From assembly GCF_000413855.1 (NCBI RefSeq), contig NZ_ATGG01000024.1, positions 1-64,000 on the forward strand: 64,000 bases of DNA, written 5' to 3'. This DNA is from Acinetobacter gyllenbergii CIP 110306 = MTCC 11365 (GTDB lineage: Bacteria; Pseudomonadota; Gammaproteobacteria; Pseudomonadales; Moraxellaceae). The translations under genes and the position numbers were made by a program. Below are positions 56,009 through 64,000 of the stretch, one piece after another. Numbering within the stretch: position 1 is the first letter of the stretch; each line of letters opens with the position of its first letter. Under the pieces are notes generated by a model that was not told where the DNA came from, made no database searches, and saw only the letters and a list, made by a program, of their open reading frames with translations.

Positions 56009-56977
56009 ATGATGAAAACAATCGCTTTAATTTATATGGGTGGGACGTTTGGTTGTATTGGCGAACCCTTGATGCCAATGCCTGAACAGGATTTTTTGCC
56101 TTTATTAGCGAAGGTGATTCCAGCACATTTACAGGTTGAATGTTTTGCTGCGACCAGCATTAAAGACAGCAGTGCCTGTACCGCAACCGATTGGTTGCAA
56201 TTGGTACAACAAATCCAACAATTACAACTCAATGGCTTTCAGCATTTTGTCATCATTCATGGGACAGACACCTTAAGCTATGCTGCTGCAACACTGGCAC
56301 GTTTTTTAGGCCATTCTTGCCATGCCATCATTACGGGCAGCCAATACCCATTATTGAATATTGAAGGCAACGATACCCGTGAATTCACCGATGCAATTGG
56401 TAATCTGTATTTAGCACTGGAGCAAGTGCTTGCCTTACCGAGTGGTGTTTATCTTGCCTTCCATGAGCAAGTCTTTCATGCACAAAGTACTTTAAAAGCC
56501 CATACCACTGAATTAGATGCTTTTGTTGGCATCAAAGCAGACCAGCGCTGTGACACGACTGCAGATGCGCTTATTGTCCAAAATCAACAGATTGATCAAG
56601 CCGCTCAACTCAGTGTCTTGAATTTGATGTTGCAGCCGATTGCGAAACAACAATTTATTTTGCAGTTAAACAATCTTCTGCTTAGCCCACCCGATTTCTT
56701 GATTCTGCAAGGCTTTGGTACTGGCAATATTGCGGTGAATGATGAAATTCTGGCGATTTTTGAACAACTTTATCAAAAACAATGTTTGCCGATTATTAGT
56801 ACGCAAGTGACCTTTGGGCAAATTGACCAACGCTATGCTGTCAGTTCATGGATTCAATCCGCCAAAGTTTTAGTCAATGATTGTCATAGCCATGCCGATT
56901 TATATGCAAAAGTCTTGCAAATGTATTTAAAATATCCGACCCACGAACAGTGGTTCGAACATTGGCATCAACATTAA
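56009..56977 (+). CDS. L-asparaginase family protein
   Basis: A 322-residue asparaginase-type amidohydrolase: the N-terminal YMGGTFGCIG provides the nucleophilic T13, and HGTDTLSYAAATLARF the second catalytic site. It lacks a signal peptide, so it is probably cytosolic (type I). The start is unusual: the first ATG immediately follows a terminator-like hairpin and T run, with no ribosome-binding site. The ATG at 56012 is an alternative. truA follows after 15 bases. Confidence 0.87.
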   Translation: MMKTIALIYMGGTFGCIGEPLMPMPEQDFLPLLAKVIPAHLQVECFAATSIKDSSACTATDWLQLVQQIQQLQLNGFQHFVIIHGTDTLSYAAATLARFLGHSCHAIITGSQYPLLNIEGNDTREFTDAIGNLYLALEQVLALPSGVYLAFHEQVFHAQSTLKAHTTELDAFVGIKADQRCDTTADALIVQNQQIDQAAQLSVLNLMLQPIAKQQFILQLNNLLLSPPDFLILQGFGTGNIAVNDEILAIFEQLYQKQCLPIISTQVTFGQIDQRYAVSSWIQSAKVLVNDCHSHADLYAKVLQMYLKYPTHEQWFEHWHQH

Positions 56978-56992
56978 TTCTGAGGTTAGAAC

Positions 56993-57790
56993 ATGCAACG
57001 TTATGCAATCGGTATTGAATTTTGCGGTACTCAATACCGTGGTTGGCAAACCCAACAGGCTGGCGTTATCACTGTTCAGGAAACCCTAGAAAAAGTGCTA
57101 AGTCGTATTGCCAATCAACCGATTATGTTACATGGTGCTGGCCGAACTGACGCAGGCGTACATGCGACCAATATGGTGGCGCATTTCGACACTGAGGCTA
57201 TTCGCCCAGAGCAAGGTTGGATTCGTGGCGCCAACAGTCAACTGCCCAAAGATATTTCAATCCAATGGATTAAATGCATGGATGAAAATTTTCATGCACG
57301 CTTTAAAGCAGTGGCTCGCCGTTATCGCTATGTGGTGTATAACGCTCCGACTCGCCCAGCCTTACTACATAAGCAGGTCACCCATCTTTATCAAACCCTT
57401 GATGTGCAAAAGATGATTGCCGCGGCAGCAAAATTTGAGGGTACGCATAATTTTGAAACTTTCCGCGCTGCAGCCTGTCAATCCAATCAGCCAGTACGCC
57501 ATGTAAAACACTGCCGCTTATTTGAACATGGGCGCTATCTGGTCTTAGACATTCAGGCAGATGGCTTCTTGCATCATATGGTGCGTAATATCATGGGCTG
57601 CCTGCTTGAAATTGGGCAAGGTCTGTATGAAATCGACCATATTGATACCATGTTTGCCGCAGAAGATCGTACCGCTGCAGGTATTACCGCGCCACCTGAT
57701 GGTTTATATTTTATTCAGTCTTATTATCCTGATGAATTCGACTTACCTCAGCTACCTTTAGGGCCACACTGGTTGAATTTAGCTGAATAA
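56993..57790 (+). CDS. truA: tRNA pseudouridine(38-40) synthase
   Basis: Makes pseudouridine at positions 38-40 of tRNA anticodon arms. The catalytic D53 is in GAGRTDAGVHA, and the family N-terminus RYAIGIEFCGTQYRGWQ and DGFLHHMVRNIMG are present. Length 265 residues. The ATG at 56993 has TGAGGT upstream. It lies downstream of the fimV region as in Pseudomonas, but here an asparaginase gene sits between. Confidence 0.96.
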   Translation: MQRYAIGIEFCGTQYRGWQTQQAGVITVQETLEKVLSRIANQPIMLHGAGRTDAGVHATNMVAHFDTEAIRPEQGWIRGANSQLPKDISIQWIKCMDENFHARFKAVARRYRYVVYNAPTRPALLHKQVTHLYQTLDVQKMIAAAAKFEGTHNFETFRAAACQSNQPVRHVKHCRLFEHGRYLVLDIQADGFLHHMVRNIMGCLLEIGQGLYEIDHIDTMFAAEDRTAAGITAPPDGLYFIQSYYPDEFDLPQLPLGPHWLNLAE

Positions 57791-57791
57791 T

Positions 57792-57826
57792 AAAAGGCCT
57801 TATCACTGTGATAAGGCCTTTTTTAT
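57792..57826. terminator. Bidirectional terminator
   Basis: A 15-bp perfect stem around a single T (57792-57822; AAAAGGCCTTATCAC with its complement) is followed by T residues on both strands. It separates truA (+) from the AraC-type gene (-). Confidence 0.9.
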
Positions 57827-57836
57827 TTGCAACCAA

Positions 57837-58844
57837 TTAACGTTGTTTACGCTTGCGATATTCAACAGGCGTTTCATTGGTCCAGCGCTTAAAGGCGCGA
57901 TAGAAGGTACTTGGTTCAGAGAAACCCGTTAAATACACAATACGTTCTACACTTTCATTGGTATTTGCTAATAGCTTTTTCGCTAAACGGCAACGATAAT
58001 CCGAAAGAATTTGCTGGAAGCTGGTATTGGCTTCGCTGAGCTGGGTTCTTAAACGACGTGGCGTGATATTCAACTGTGCCGCCACTGTCTCCAATGTGGT
58101 TTCACCACTTTCAAGAGTTGAACCAATGGCACGGCGCACTTCACCCACTAAATCATAACGTGCTAGTTCTTGTAATTTTTCAATCGCCAATTGCTCATGC
58201 AATTGCAATAACTCAGGTTCTGCTTGCCATAACGGATAATCCAGTACAGCGGCATCAAAATAAAGACGGGTTTCTTTTTGCCCCAGGCTCACTGGACAAC
58301 CATAGACTCTAAAGTATTCGTCATCAGCAGCACCCTCATTGAAGTTAAAATCAATATAAATTGGGTGAAACTGACCTTCAGTAATAAATTTAAAGAAACG
58401 TAAAATGCCTGACATGGCACATTCAGAGAAATGACGGTTAACTAAATTATCTGGCCAATACTGTTCGCCATTGCTTAAATAGCAGCGACCATCTTCAATC
58501 ACCAGTTTGGCGTCAAAAGCATCACTGATCAGACGTTGATAGGCCAAAGCACGCTTCAAGCCTTCGCCAAAGGTTTCACTGCTGATAAAGAGATGTTCAA
58601 TGACTTGACCACGATATAACGGTAAATGCTCACCCAGATGTAGCCCAATATCAGGATCATTACTGACATCCTGTGCAGCAATCCAAAATGCATTTTGTGC
58701 ACTTAACGGCGTTCTTGCATTGGTATCCACCTGATTTAATGCTACACCGGCCTTTGTTAAAATCTCTTCAGTTGGTAATCCTGCTTTACGAATTGCCTGA
58801 TAACCAAAGCGCAATACAACTGATGCATCTGTTAGCTGACCCAC
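57837..58844 (-). CDS. AraC family transcriptional regulator
   Basis: A 335-residue regulator: an N-terminal arabinose-binding-like domain of the OruR/ArgR type (about 20-200, EHLFISSETFGEGLKRALAY), and a C-terminal double helix-turn-helix (about 235-335, FQQILSDYRCRLAKKLLANT and YLTGFSEPSTFYRAFKRW). The start is a GTG at 58844 with AAGGG 6 bases upstream. No linked target gene is apparent, so its regulon is unknown. Confidence 0.9.
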   Translation of the reverse strand: MGQLTDASVVLRFGYQAIRKAGLPTEEILTKAGVALNQVDTNARTPLSAQNAFWIAAQDVSNDPDIGLHLGEHLPLYRGQVIEHLFISSETFGEGLKRALAYQRLISDAFDAKLVIEDGRCYLSNGEQYWPDNLVNRHFSECAMSGILRFFKFITEGQFHPIYIDFNFNEGAADDEYFRVYGCPVSLGQKETRLYFDAAVLDYPLWQAEPELLQLHEQLAIEKLQELARYDLVGEVRRAIGSTLESGETTLETVAAQLNITPRRLRTQLSEANTSFQQILSDYRCRLAKKLLANTNESVERIVYLTGFSEPSTFYRAFKRWTNETPVEYRKRKQR

Positions 58845-59012
58845 GCAGTGCCCTTCCCTGTAGATACGTTATTATGACAATGAACAACAATTTTAGATTA
58901 ACGTTGATTGACCAAACTGACAACAATATTCTGCTTATTTTGTTAAAAAAATTCCAAGATTGTCTGACAGTTTCTTTCGGTTAATATCTGACAGCCTCTC
59001 ACCGACTTGATC

Positions 59013-59041
59013 TTGTAAATTTTAAATAAATTGACTATAAT
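59013..59041 (+). promoter_or_regulatory. Sigma-70 promoter of infA
   Basis: TTGTAA (59013-59018) and TATAAT (59036-59041) are 17 bases apart, 33 bases before infA. Confidence 0.7.
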
Positions 59042-59073
59042 TTGCGCCTTCCCAATTTGATCTCAGGTAGGCT

Positions 59074-59295
59074 ATGGCCAATAAAGAGGAACTCATTGAG
59101 TTCGAAGGCGTTGTCACCGAAACGCTTCCTAATACGATGTTCCGTGTACGTTTAGAAAACGGTCACGAAGTTATTGCTCACATTTCTGGTAAAATGCGTA
59201 AACACTATATTCGTATTTTGACAGGTGACAGTGTTAAAGTTGAAATGACGCCTTATGATTTGACGAAGGGTCGTATCACTTATCGTGCACGCTAA
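59074..59295 (+). CDS. infA: Translation initiation factor IF-1
   Basis: A 73-residue S1/OB-fold protein starting [20 protein letters not shown], with the conserved [20 protein letters not shown] and a C-terminus of GRITYRAR. It binds the 30S A site. AGGT sits six bases before the ATG. It has its own promoter and terminator. Confidence 0.97.
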   Translation: MANKEELIEFEGVVTETLPNTMFRVRLENGHEVIAHISGKMRKHYIRILTGDSVKVEMTPYDLTKGRITYRAR

Positions 59296-59312
59296 GTCAG
59301 ATTAGTGAATGC

Positions 59313-59342
59313 AAAAAAGCCACATTATGTGGCTTTTTTTAT
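59313..59342. terminator. Bidirectional terminator
   Basis: The stem AAAAAAGCCACA/TGTGGCTTTTTT (59313-59324, 59328-59339, loop TTA) with A and T runs separates infA (+) from the LprI-like gene (-). Confidence 0.9.
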
Positions 59343-59357
59343 TGCTCATGCGAACGT

Positions 59358-59729
59358 TTATTCACTCAGGCGTGTCGTTTTACAGCCCACTGTCTGACAT
59401 TCACGGATACGCTCTTGCAACCAGTTGTTGCGTTCTTGCGTTGCATTCAATTGGCATTGCACATAAACCGTACTTTTGGAGTCATCACTACACTCTGCAT
59501 CACGATGGCGAATCCACGCCAGTTGTGATTTTTTCAAAATTTTTTGTTGTGTATCACTCAGTTGTTTGCGTAATTGCTGATAGTTTTTATTTAAATCAGC
59601 ATCTGCACTAGCAAAAATTTTATTGGTGCAGTAGATATCATCATAAGTATTACGGGCATTTTCGCAGTTATCAGCATAGCTCAAAGTTGCCATTGCCCCA
59701 CAGATCAAGCCAAATATTATTTTGCGCAT
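59358..59729 (-). CDS. Lysozyme-inhibitor LprI-like (DUF1311) protein
   Basis: A 123-residue exported protein: a signal peptide (cut near SYA, residue 19) precedes a DUF1311/LprI-type domain with six cysteines, including DNCENARNTYDDIYC and LAWIRHRDAECSDDSKST. LprI-type proteins can inhibit lysozyme; the assignment here is by family resemblance. The ATG at 59729 has TTGGA seven bases upstream; a TTG four codons earlier is less likely. Monocistronic. Confidence 0.82.
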   Translation of the reverse strand: MRKIIFGLICGAMATLSYADNCENARNTYDDIYCTNKIFASADADLNKNYQQLRKQLSDTQQKILKKSQLAWIRHRDAECSDDSKSTVYVQCQLNATQERNNWLQERIRECQTVGCKTTRLSE

Positions 59730-59904
59730 GAAGTTGTCCAAATCGCTTAATTATCATCATTATCTAAGCATATTTTTCTGGGCTTGAACATTGCCCAAAA
59801 GTAGACAAGATTGTATCTTTTTAGCAATTCACAGAAATGCTCTCGACACTCCTGCACTTTTGCCATTGAATAAAAAAAGATCAAAAAGATAAAGGATGAT
59901 CATA

Positions 59905-60303
59905 ATGAAAAATTATAAGTATCTGTTGTTCTGTACACTTCTCGGTTTACAAGCTTGTGCGACATCAAAGCAGCCAAATATAAGCCTGCCCGACTATCTA
60001 AAGCAGTTTATTGGGCAATCTGCGAACACCATCCAGCAACAGCTCGACTTAAAACCCTTAGGTTTCCAAACATTAGCCCGACCAGTTAAGCAAAATAATC
60101 AACTGATTTATACCGTGATTCGTCCCATCCGTATCCCAATTCCGATAGCACAATCAACCGAACTTGGCGCTCAGAATATTCCGATTCAAAGTGCTGGCAA
60201 TGCAGGCAGTGCTTATGATCTGAACTTAAAATGCCATATTATTTTTGAGCTTGATCAGCAACAAATCGCACGATCTATTCGTTATGAAGGTAAAGCCTGC
60301 TAA
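59905..60303 (+). CDS. Small lipoprotein of unknown function
   Basis: A 132-residue protein with a lipobox (GLQAC, cysteine near residue 17). The mature part has a proline-rich mid-section (VIRPIRIPIPIAQ) and ends with a cysteine. It resembles no family I know. The start ATG at 59905 has AAGGA eight bases upstream; an ATG three codons earlier overlaps that site. A terminator follows the stop codon by about ten bases. Confidence 0.72.
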   Translation: MKNYKYLLFCTLLGLQACATSKQPNISLPDYLKQFIGQSANTIQQQLDLKPLGFQTLARPVKQNNQLIYTVIRPIRIPIPIAQSTELGAQNIPIQSAGNAGSAYDLNLKCHIIFELDQQQIARSIRYEGKAC

Positions 60304-60313
60304 TCAAAGCAAT

Positions 60314-60343
60314 AAAAAAACGCAGCTATTGCTGCGTTTTTTT
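60314..60343. terminator. Bidirectional terminator
   Basis: The stem CGCAGC/GCTGCG (60321-60326, 60331-60336) is extended by A and T runs on each side. It serves the small lipoprotein (+) and leuB (-). Confidence 0.88.
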
Positions 60344-60357
60344 ATAGACTTCAGTGC

Positions 60358-61437
60358 TTAGTTTAATGCTGCAACCACAGCTTCACCCATCGCATCTGTC
60401 CCGACTTTGTTCATGCCTTCAGACATAATATCGGCGGTACGTAAACCTTGGTCTAAAACTTGACCGACCGCATCTTCAATCGCTTTTGCAGCCGCTTCCT
60501 CACGGAAGGTATAGCGCAGCATCATCGCCACTGAAAGTACCGTCGCCAATGGATTGGCAATATTTTGACCTGCGATATCTGGCGCAGAACCATGACATGG
60601 TTCATACATGCCTTTGCCATTTTCATCTAAAGACGCCGATGGCAACATCCCAATCGAACCGGTCAACATCGCTGCTTCATCAGACAAGATATCACCAAAT
60701 AAATTGCCTGTGACGATGACATCAAATTGCTTTGGTGCACGCACCAATTGCATTGCCGCATTATCCACATACATATGCGATAACTGGATATTTGAATACT
60801 GTGCTTGCTGTAGGTCAGTGACGGTTTGCTTCCACAACTCAGTTACTTCAAGAACGTTGGCCTTATCCACCGAACAGACCTTGCCACCACGCAATCCAGC
60901 CAACTCAAAAGCGACTTTGGCGATACGTTTGATTTCACTTTCTGAATAGACGTCAGTGTTATAGCCTTGTTTCTCACCATTTTCGAGTTCACGAATACCA
61001 CGTGGTTGACCAAAATAGATCCCCCCCGTTAATTCACGAACAATCAGAATATCAAGGCCAGCAACGATTTCAGGTTTTAAGCTCGATGCATCTGCCAATT
61101 GTGGATACAAAATCGCAGGGCGTAAATTGGCAAATAGATTGAGTTCACTACGAATTTTTAACAAACCGCGTTCGGGACGGATTGAACGCTCAATGCTATC
61201 CCACTTCGGACCACCAACCGCACCCAATAAAATCGCATCGGCTTTTTTCGCCTGTTCGCTGGTCACAGCAGGATAGGGTTCGCCATGTGTATCAATTGCA
61301 GAACCACCAAGCAAACCATGTTCCCATGTCAAAGCTAAATTAAATTTATCATTGACCTTGGTTAAAACCTTTTCAGCAGCAGCTACGATTTCAGGACCAA
61401 TGCCATCACCCGCTAAAATTAAAATATGCTTAGACAT
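60358..61437 (-). CDS. leuB: 3-isopropylmalate dehydrogenase
   Basis: The third leucine-specific enzyme: NAD-dependent oxidative decarboxylation of 3-isopropylmalate. [14 protein letters not shown] at the N-terminus, the substrate-arginine region with [14 protein letters not shown], and the metal/NAD block [13 protein letters not shown] and [12 protein letters not shown] are all present. Length 359. The ATG at 61437 has GGAAG eight bases upstream. It is the last gene of the leuC-leuD-lipoprotein-leuB run on the minus strand. Confidence 0.96.
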   Translation of the reverse strand: MSKHILILAGDGIGPEIVAAAEKVLTKVNDKFNLALTWEHGLLGGSAIDTHGEPYPAVTSEQAKKADAILLGAVGGPKWDSIERSIRPERGLLKIRSELNLFANLRPAILYPQLADASSLKPEIVAGLDILIVRELTGGIYFGQPRGIRELENGEKQGYNTDVYSESEIKRIAKVAFELAGLRGGKVCSVDKANVLEVTELWKQTVTDLQQAQYSNIQLSHMYVDNAAMQLVRAPKQFDVIVTGNLFGDILSDEAAMLTGSIGMLPSASLDENGKGMYEPCHGSAPDIAGQNIANPLATVLSVAMMLRYTFREEAAAKAIEDAVGQVLDQGLRTADIMSEGMNKVGTDAMGEAVVAALN

Positions 61438-61486
61438 CTATTCTACTTCCAATTTTCCTATGTGCAACGAAGACGCTGCGAGCCAA

Positions 61487-62062
61487 TTAAACCTTTTTCT
61501 CAACAAACTCACCTAAACCGGTACTGACGTCAAATGGACGGCAGAAACGGCGAATGGTGTGTTGCTCTTGCTGTAAATCCACACACAATGGATCAGGTAC
61601 GGAAACATTAAGCAAACTACCTGAACGACGTGTTCGATCTCGGTACATTTTAAAGGTATAGCGCACATGCGGTTTAAATGCATGAATCACATGGAAAGTT
61701 TCGGAACGGTCAGGAGAAATAGGATAAAAGCGAATCACGACTTCGTATTGCTTGGCTGGCACACTTAAATAGACCTGCTGTTTGCGGCTAAATACTGAGC
61801 CATGTAAGCGTACAATACCGCGTTCCATTGCCTTTTGGCTAATCCGATGAGTCTTTGCATCAATGACATCGATATCACCAATACGTTCAAACTCACAATT
61901 CTCAACACCTGAACAATATAAAGTTGTGTTGTCCGCCTTACTTTCCAATGTGTTCTGTGCAATACGAACTTGATCCACCACATTGGGTGCATTTTGACAC
62001 GCAGTCAAAGTCGTAACAGCGCCTAGACACAGTAAAATACTGCGAGCGAGTCTTCTTTTCAT
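61487..62062 (-). CDS. Lipoprotein between leuD and leuB
   Basis: A 191-residue lipoprotein (lipobox TLTAC, cysteine at about residue 22) of unknown function. Conserved-looking blocks include CSGVENCEFERIGDIDVID and GIVRLHGSVFSRKQQVYLSVP, followed by a beta-rich region and a final FCRPFDVSTGLG. It lies 49 bases upstream of leuB and 135 bases downstream of leuD, all minus strand, so it may be co-transcribed with the leucine genes, though nothing in it suggests a leucine role. Confidence 0.72.
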   Translation of the reverse strand: MKRRLARSILLCLGAVTTLTACQNAPNVVDQVRIAQNTLESKADNTTLYCSGVENCEFERIGDIDVIDAKTHRISQKAMERGIVRLHGSVFSRKQQVYLSVPAKQYEVVIRFYPISPDRSETFHVIHAFKPHVRYTFKMYRDRTRRSGSLLNVSVPDPLCVDLQQEQHTIRRFCRPFDVSTGLGEFVEKKV

Positions 62063-62197
62063 TATTCAAGCCCAGTCCTCATGTCTTGTAACATGTAAGC
62101 AAAATATTATCCGCTAGCATGTTAACAAGAGTTCAATCTCTGCGCTACGCCTATGTTAAAAATGTCTAAAACCTAGTGTAATTTCCCTGATCCAAAC

Positions 62198-62848
62198 CTA
62201 GGCTTGGATCTCTTGAAACACCCATGGACGTGCTTGTTTCGCCTTTGCTTCAAAAGCACGAATATCATCTGCCACTTGTAAAGTTAAACCGATATCATCC
62301 AAACCATTCAATAAACAGTGCTTACGGAATGGATCAATTTCAAATTTAAATGCTTCACCCGTTGGGGTTCGAACTTCCTGAGCCTCTAAATCAATTGTTA
62401 ACTGATAGCCCTCATTCTCAGCACATTCCTTAAATAACTGATCCACCACCTGTTCAGATAAAATCACAGGTAACATGCCATTTTTAAAACAGTTATTAAA
62501 GAAAATATCAGCAAAGCTTGGCGCAATGACGGTACGGAAACCGTATTCATTCAATGCCCACGGCGCATGCTCACGACTAGAGCCACAACCAAAATTGGTC
62601 CGTGCTAATAAAATACTTGAACCTTGATAACGCGGTTGATTTAACACGAAGTCAGGATTCTTTGGGCGTTTACTAATATCTTGACCTAAATAACCTTCAT
62701 CCAAATAACGCAATTCATCAAATAAGTTATCGCCAAACCCTGTACGTTTAATCGACTTTAAAAACTGTTTTGGAATGATTAAATCGGTATCGACATTGGC
62801 ACGATCTAAAGGCCCAACAATACCTTGCTCTACAGTATATTTTTCCAT
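62198..62848 (-). CDS. leuD: 3-isopropylmalate dehydratase small subunit
   Basis: The swivel-domain partner of LeuC in the isomerase step of leucine biosynthesis. It carries [16 protein letters not shown] at the start, the [11 protein letters not shown] substrate loop, and [13 protein letters not shown]. Length 216. AAAGGAG lies eight bases before the ATG at 62848. leuC ends 12 bases upstream. Confidence 0.95.
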   Translation of the reverse strand: MEKYTVEQGIVGPLDRANVDTDLIIPKQFLKSIKRTGFGDNLFDELRYLDEGYLGQDISKRPKNPDFVLNQPRYQGSSILLARTNFGCGSSREHAPWALNEYGFRTVIAPSFADIFFNNCFKNGMLPVILSEQVVDQLFKECAENEGYQLTIDLEAQEVRTPTGEAFKFEIDPFRKHCLLNGLDDIGLTLQVADDIRAFEAKAKQARPWVFQEIQA

Positions 62849-62860
62849 GCTTGTGCTCCT

Positions 62861-64000
62861 TTAGAATGAACGAACATCAACAAAATGACCTGCAATCGCG
62901 GCTGCGGCTGCCATCGCTGGGCTGACCAAATGGGTACGTCCGCCGTTACCTTGACGACCTTCAAAATTACGGTTTGAGGTCGAAGCACAATGTTCACCCG
63001 GCTGTAATTTATCTGCATTCATTGCTAAGCACATCGAACAACCTGGTTCGCGCCATTCAAAACCTGCTGCCAAGAAGATTTGATCTAAACCTTCTTGTTC
63101 GGCTTGCTGTTTCACCAAGCCCGAACCTGGCACGATCATCGCCTGTTTGATGCTCGACGCAACCTTACGTCCCTTCACCACATCTGCAGCAGCACGAATA
63201 TCTTCAATCCGCGAGTTGGTGCATGAGCCAATGAAAACGCGGTCTAACTGAATATCAGCCAAAGCTTGACCTGCAGTTAAGCCCATATATTGATAAGCAC
63301 GGGTCCAGTCATTGCGTTGTACATCATCTTTGGCTTGTTCTAAAGTCGGTACTGCTTGTGAAACAGGAATCACCATTTCAGGAGAAGTTCCCCAAGACAC
63401 TTGTGGCTCAATCTCTGCACCATTCAAAACCACCACCGCATCAAATACGGCATCTTCGTCTGAATGTAAGGTATTCCAGTATTCAACCGCTTGATCCCAC
63501 TGTTCACCTTTTGGTGCATAGTTACGATCTTTGACATAGGCAATAGTTTTATCATCGACTGCAACCATACCCACTCGAGCACCCGCTTCGATCGCCATAT
63601 TACATACAGTCATACGACCTTCAATCGACATATCACGGAACACTTGGCCACCAAACTCAATGGCATAACCTGTACCGCCCGCAGTCCCAATTTTGCCAAT
63701 AATAGCTAACACCACATCTTTTGAAGTGACACCAGTACCTAATACGCCATCAACACGCACCAACATGTTTTTCGACTTCTTCTGTACCAAACACTGCGTT
63801 GCCAACACATGTTCCACTTCCGACGTCCCGATACCATGTGCCAAACAGCCAAAAGCACCATGTGTCGCTGTATGCGAGTCACCACAGACCACGGTCATTC
63901 CCGGCAAAGTTAAACCTTGTTCTGGGCCAACGACATGGGCAATACCTTGACGGATATCATTAATCCCGAACTCAACGATATTAAAGCTTTTACAGTTGTC
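62861..64000 (-). CDS. leuC: 3-isopropylmalate dehydratase large subunit (partial)
   Basis: The aconitase-type [4Fe-4S] subunit of isopropylmalate isomerase. The open frame runs off the window at 64000, so about 100 N-terminal residues of a typical 470-residue protein are missing. The fragment carries [15 protein letters not shown], the cluster cysteines in [13 protein letters not shown] and GCSMCLAMN, and [10 protein letters not shown] near the end. It is followed by leuD after 12 bases. Confidence 0.95.
   Translation of the reverse strand, partial: DNCKSFNIVEFGINDIRQGIAHVVGPEQGLTLPGMTVVCGDSHTATHGAFGCLAHGIGTSEVEHVLATQCLVQKKSKNMLVRVDGVLGTGVTSKDVVLAIIGKIGTAGGTGYAIEFGGQVFRDMSIEGRMTVCNMAIEAGARVGMVAVDDKTIAYVKDRNYAPKGEQWDQAVEYWNTLHSDEDAVFDAVVVLNGAEIEPQVSWGTSPEMVIPVSQAVPTLEQAKDDVQRNDWTRAYQYMGLTAGQALADIQLDRVFIGSCTNSRIEDIRAAADVVKGRKVASSIKQAMIVPGSGLVKQQAEQEGLDQIFLAAGFEWREPGCSMCLAMNADKLQPGEHCASTSNRNFEGRQGNGGRTHLVSPAMAAAAAIAGHFVDVRSF

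Overview
The window looks like chromosomal DNA of an Acinetobacter species (Gammaproteobacteria, Moraxellaceae). Reasons: AT-rich genes, a set of housekeeping proteins typical of the genus (328-residue Mdh, LysM and C-terminal FimV halves as two genes, small SlyX, zinc-free L33, Uup), many small lipoproteins, and the gene order miaB-phoH-ybeY, tonB-exbB-exbD, asd-fimV-truA and leuC-leuD-leuB. No tRNA, rRNA, phage, transposase gene or CRISPR array was seen. Genus assignment is inference from protein resemblance; the species is not determined.

Layout. 0.1-5 kb: a protein of unknown function downstream of pssA, rlmJ, a MITE-like repeat, a 2OG-Fe(II) oxygenase, a small helical protein and a DUF2789 protein. 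5-12.6 kb: mdh, a catalytically degenerate RNase T2-like protein behind the Slt lytic transglycosylase, then miaB-phoH-ybeY-ABM. 12.6-17.8 kb: a Fur-box-preceded TonB-dependent siderophore receptor, an unusual coiled-coil TonB-like protein, and two envelope or unknown proteins. 17.8-23.1 kb: xpt, a DUF1963 protein, thyA-folA-DUF4105, a META lipoprotein, msrA. 23.2-28.4 kb: tonB-exbB-exbD with its own Fur box, purU, and a divergent TetR/aldehyde dehydrogenase pair with two palindromes between them. 28.5-36.9 kb: rpmB-rpmG, ybaL, small proteins, the second copy of the MITE-like repeat, an EF-hand protein, ASCH and RRM proteins, a UvrD-like helicase, an HdeD-like membrane protein and a metzincin-like protein. 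36.9-45.6 kb: topA, an HxlR/zinc-type oxidoreductase divergent pair, slyX, uup, a macrodomain protein and a lipid A acyltransferase. 45.7-51.7 kb: the most accessory-looking stretch, with a Thr-Pro-repeat lipoprotein, a JmjC-like protein, a DUF6502-type protein, a Gly-rich lipoprotein, a probable small RNA and an EEP-family membrane protein. 51.9-64 kb: asd, split fimV, an asparaginase, truA, an AraC regulator, infA, small periplasmic proteins and leuB-lipoprotein-leuD-leuC, with leuC cut by the window end.

Themes. Iron uptake is represented twice (Fur box plus receptor near a TonB-like protein; Fur box plus tonB-exbB-exbD). Folate and one-carbon metabolism (thyA, folA, purU), tRNA/rRNA modification (miaB, truA, rlmJ, ybeY), leucine biosynthesis and envelope biogenesis (pssA, slt, acyltransferase, fimV) make up most of the core genes.

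The most unusual points are: two related MITE-like elements with terminal inverted repeats and a conserved internal hairpin, each in a divergent promoter region; a probable minus-strand small RNA ending in a strong terminator near 50.3 kb; an RNase T2-like protein that has lost both catalytic histidines; and a surface lipoprotein with 26 Thr-Pro repeats followed by tandem modules resembling DUF4177.
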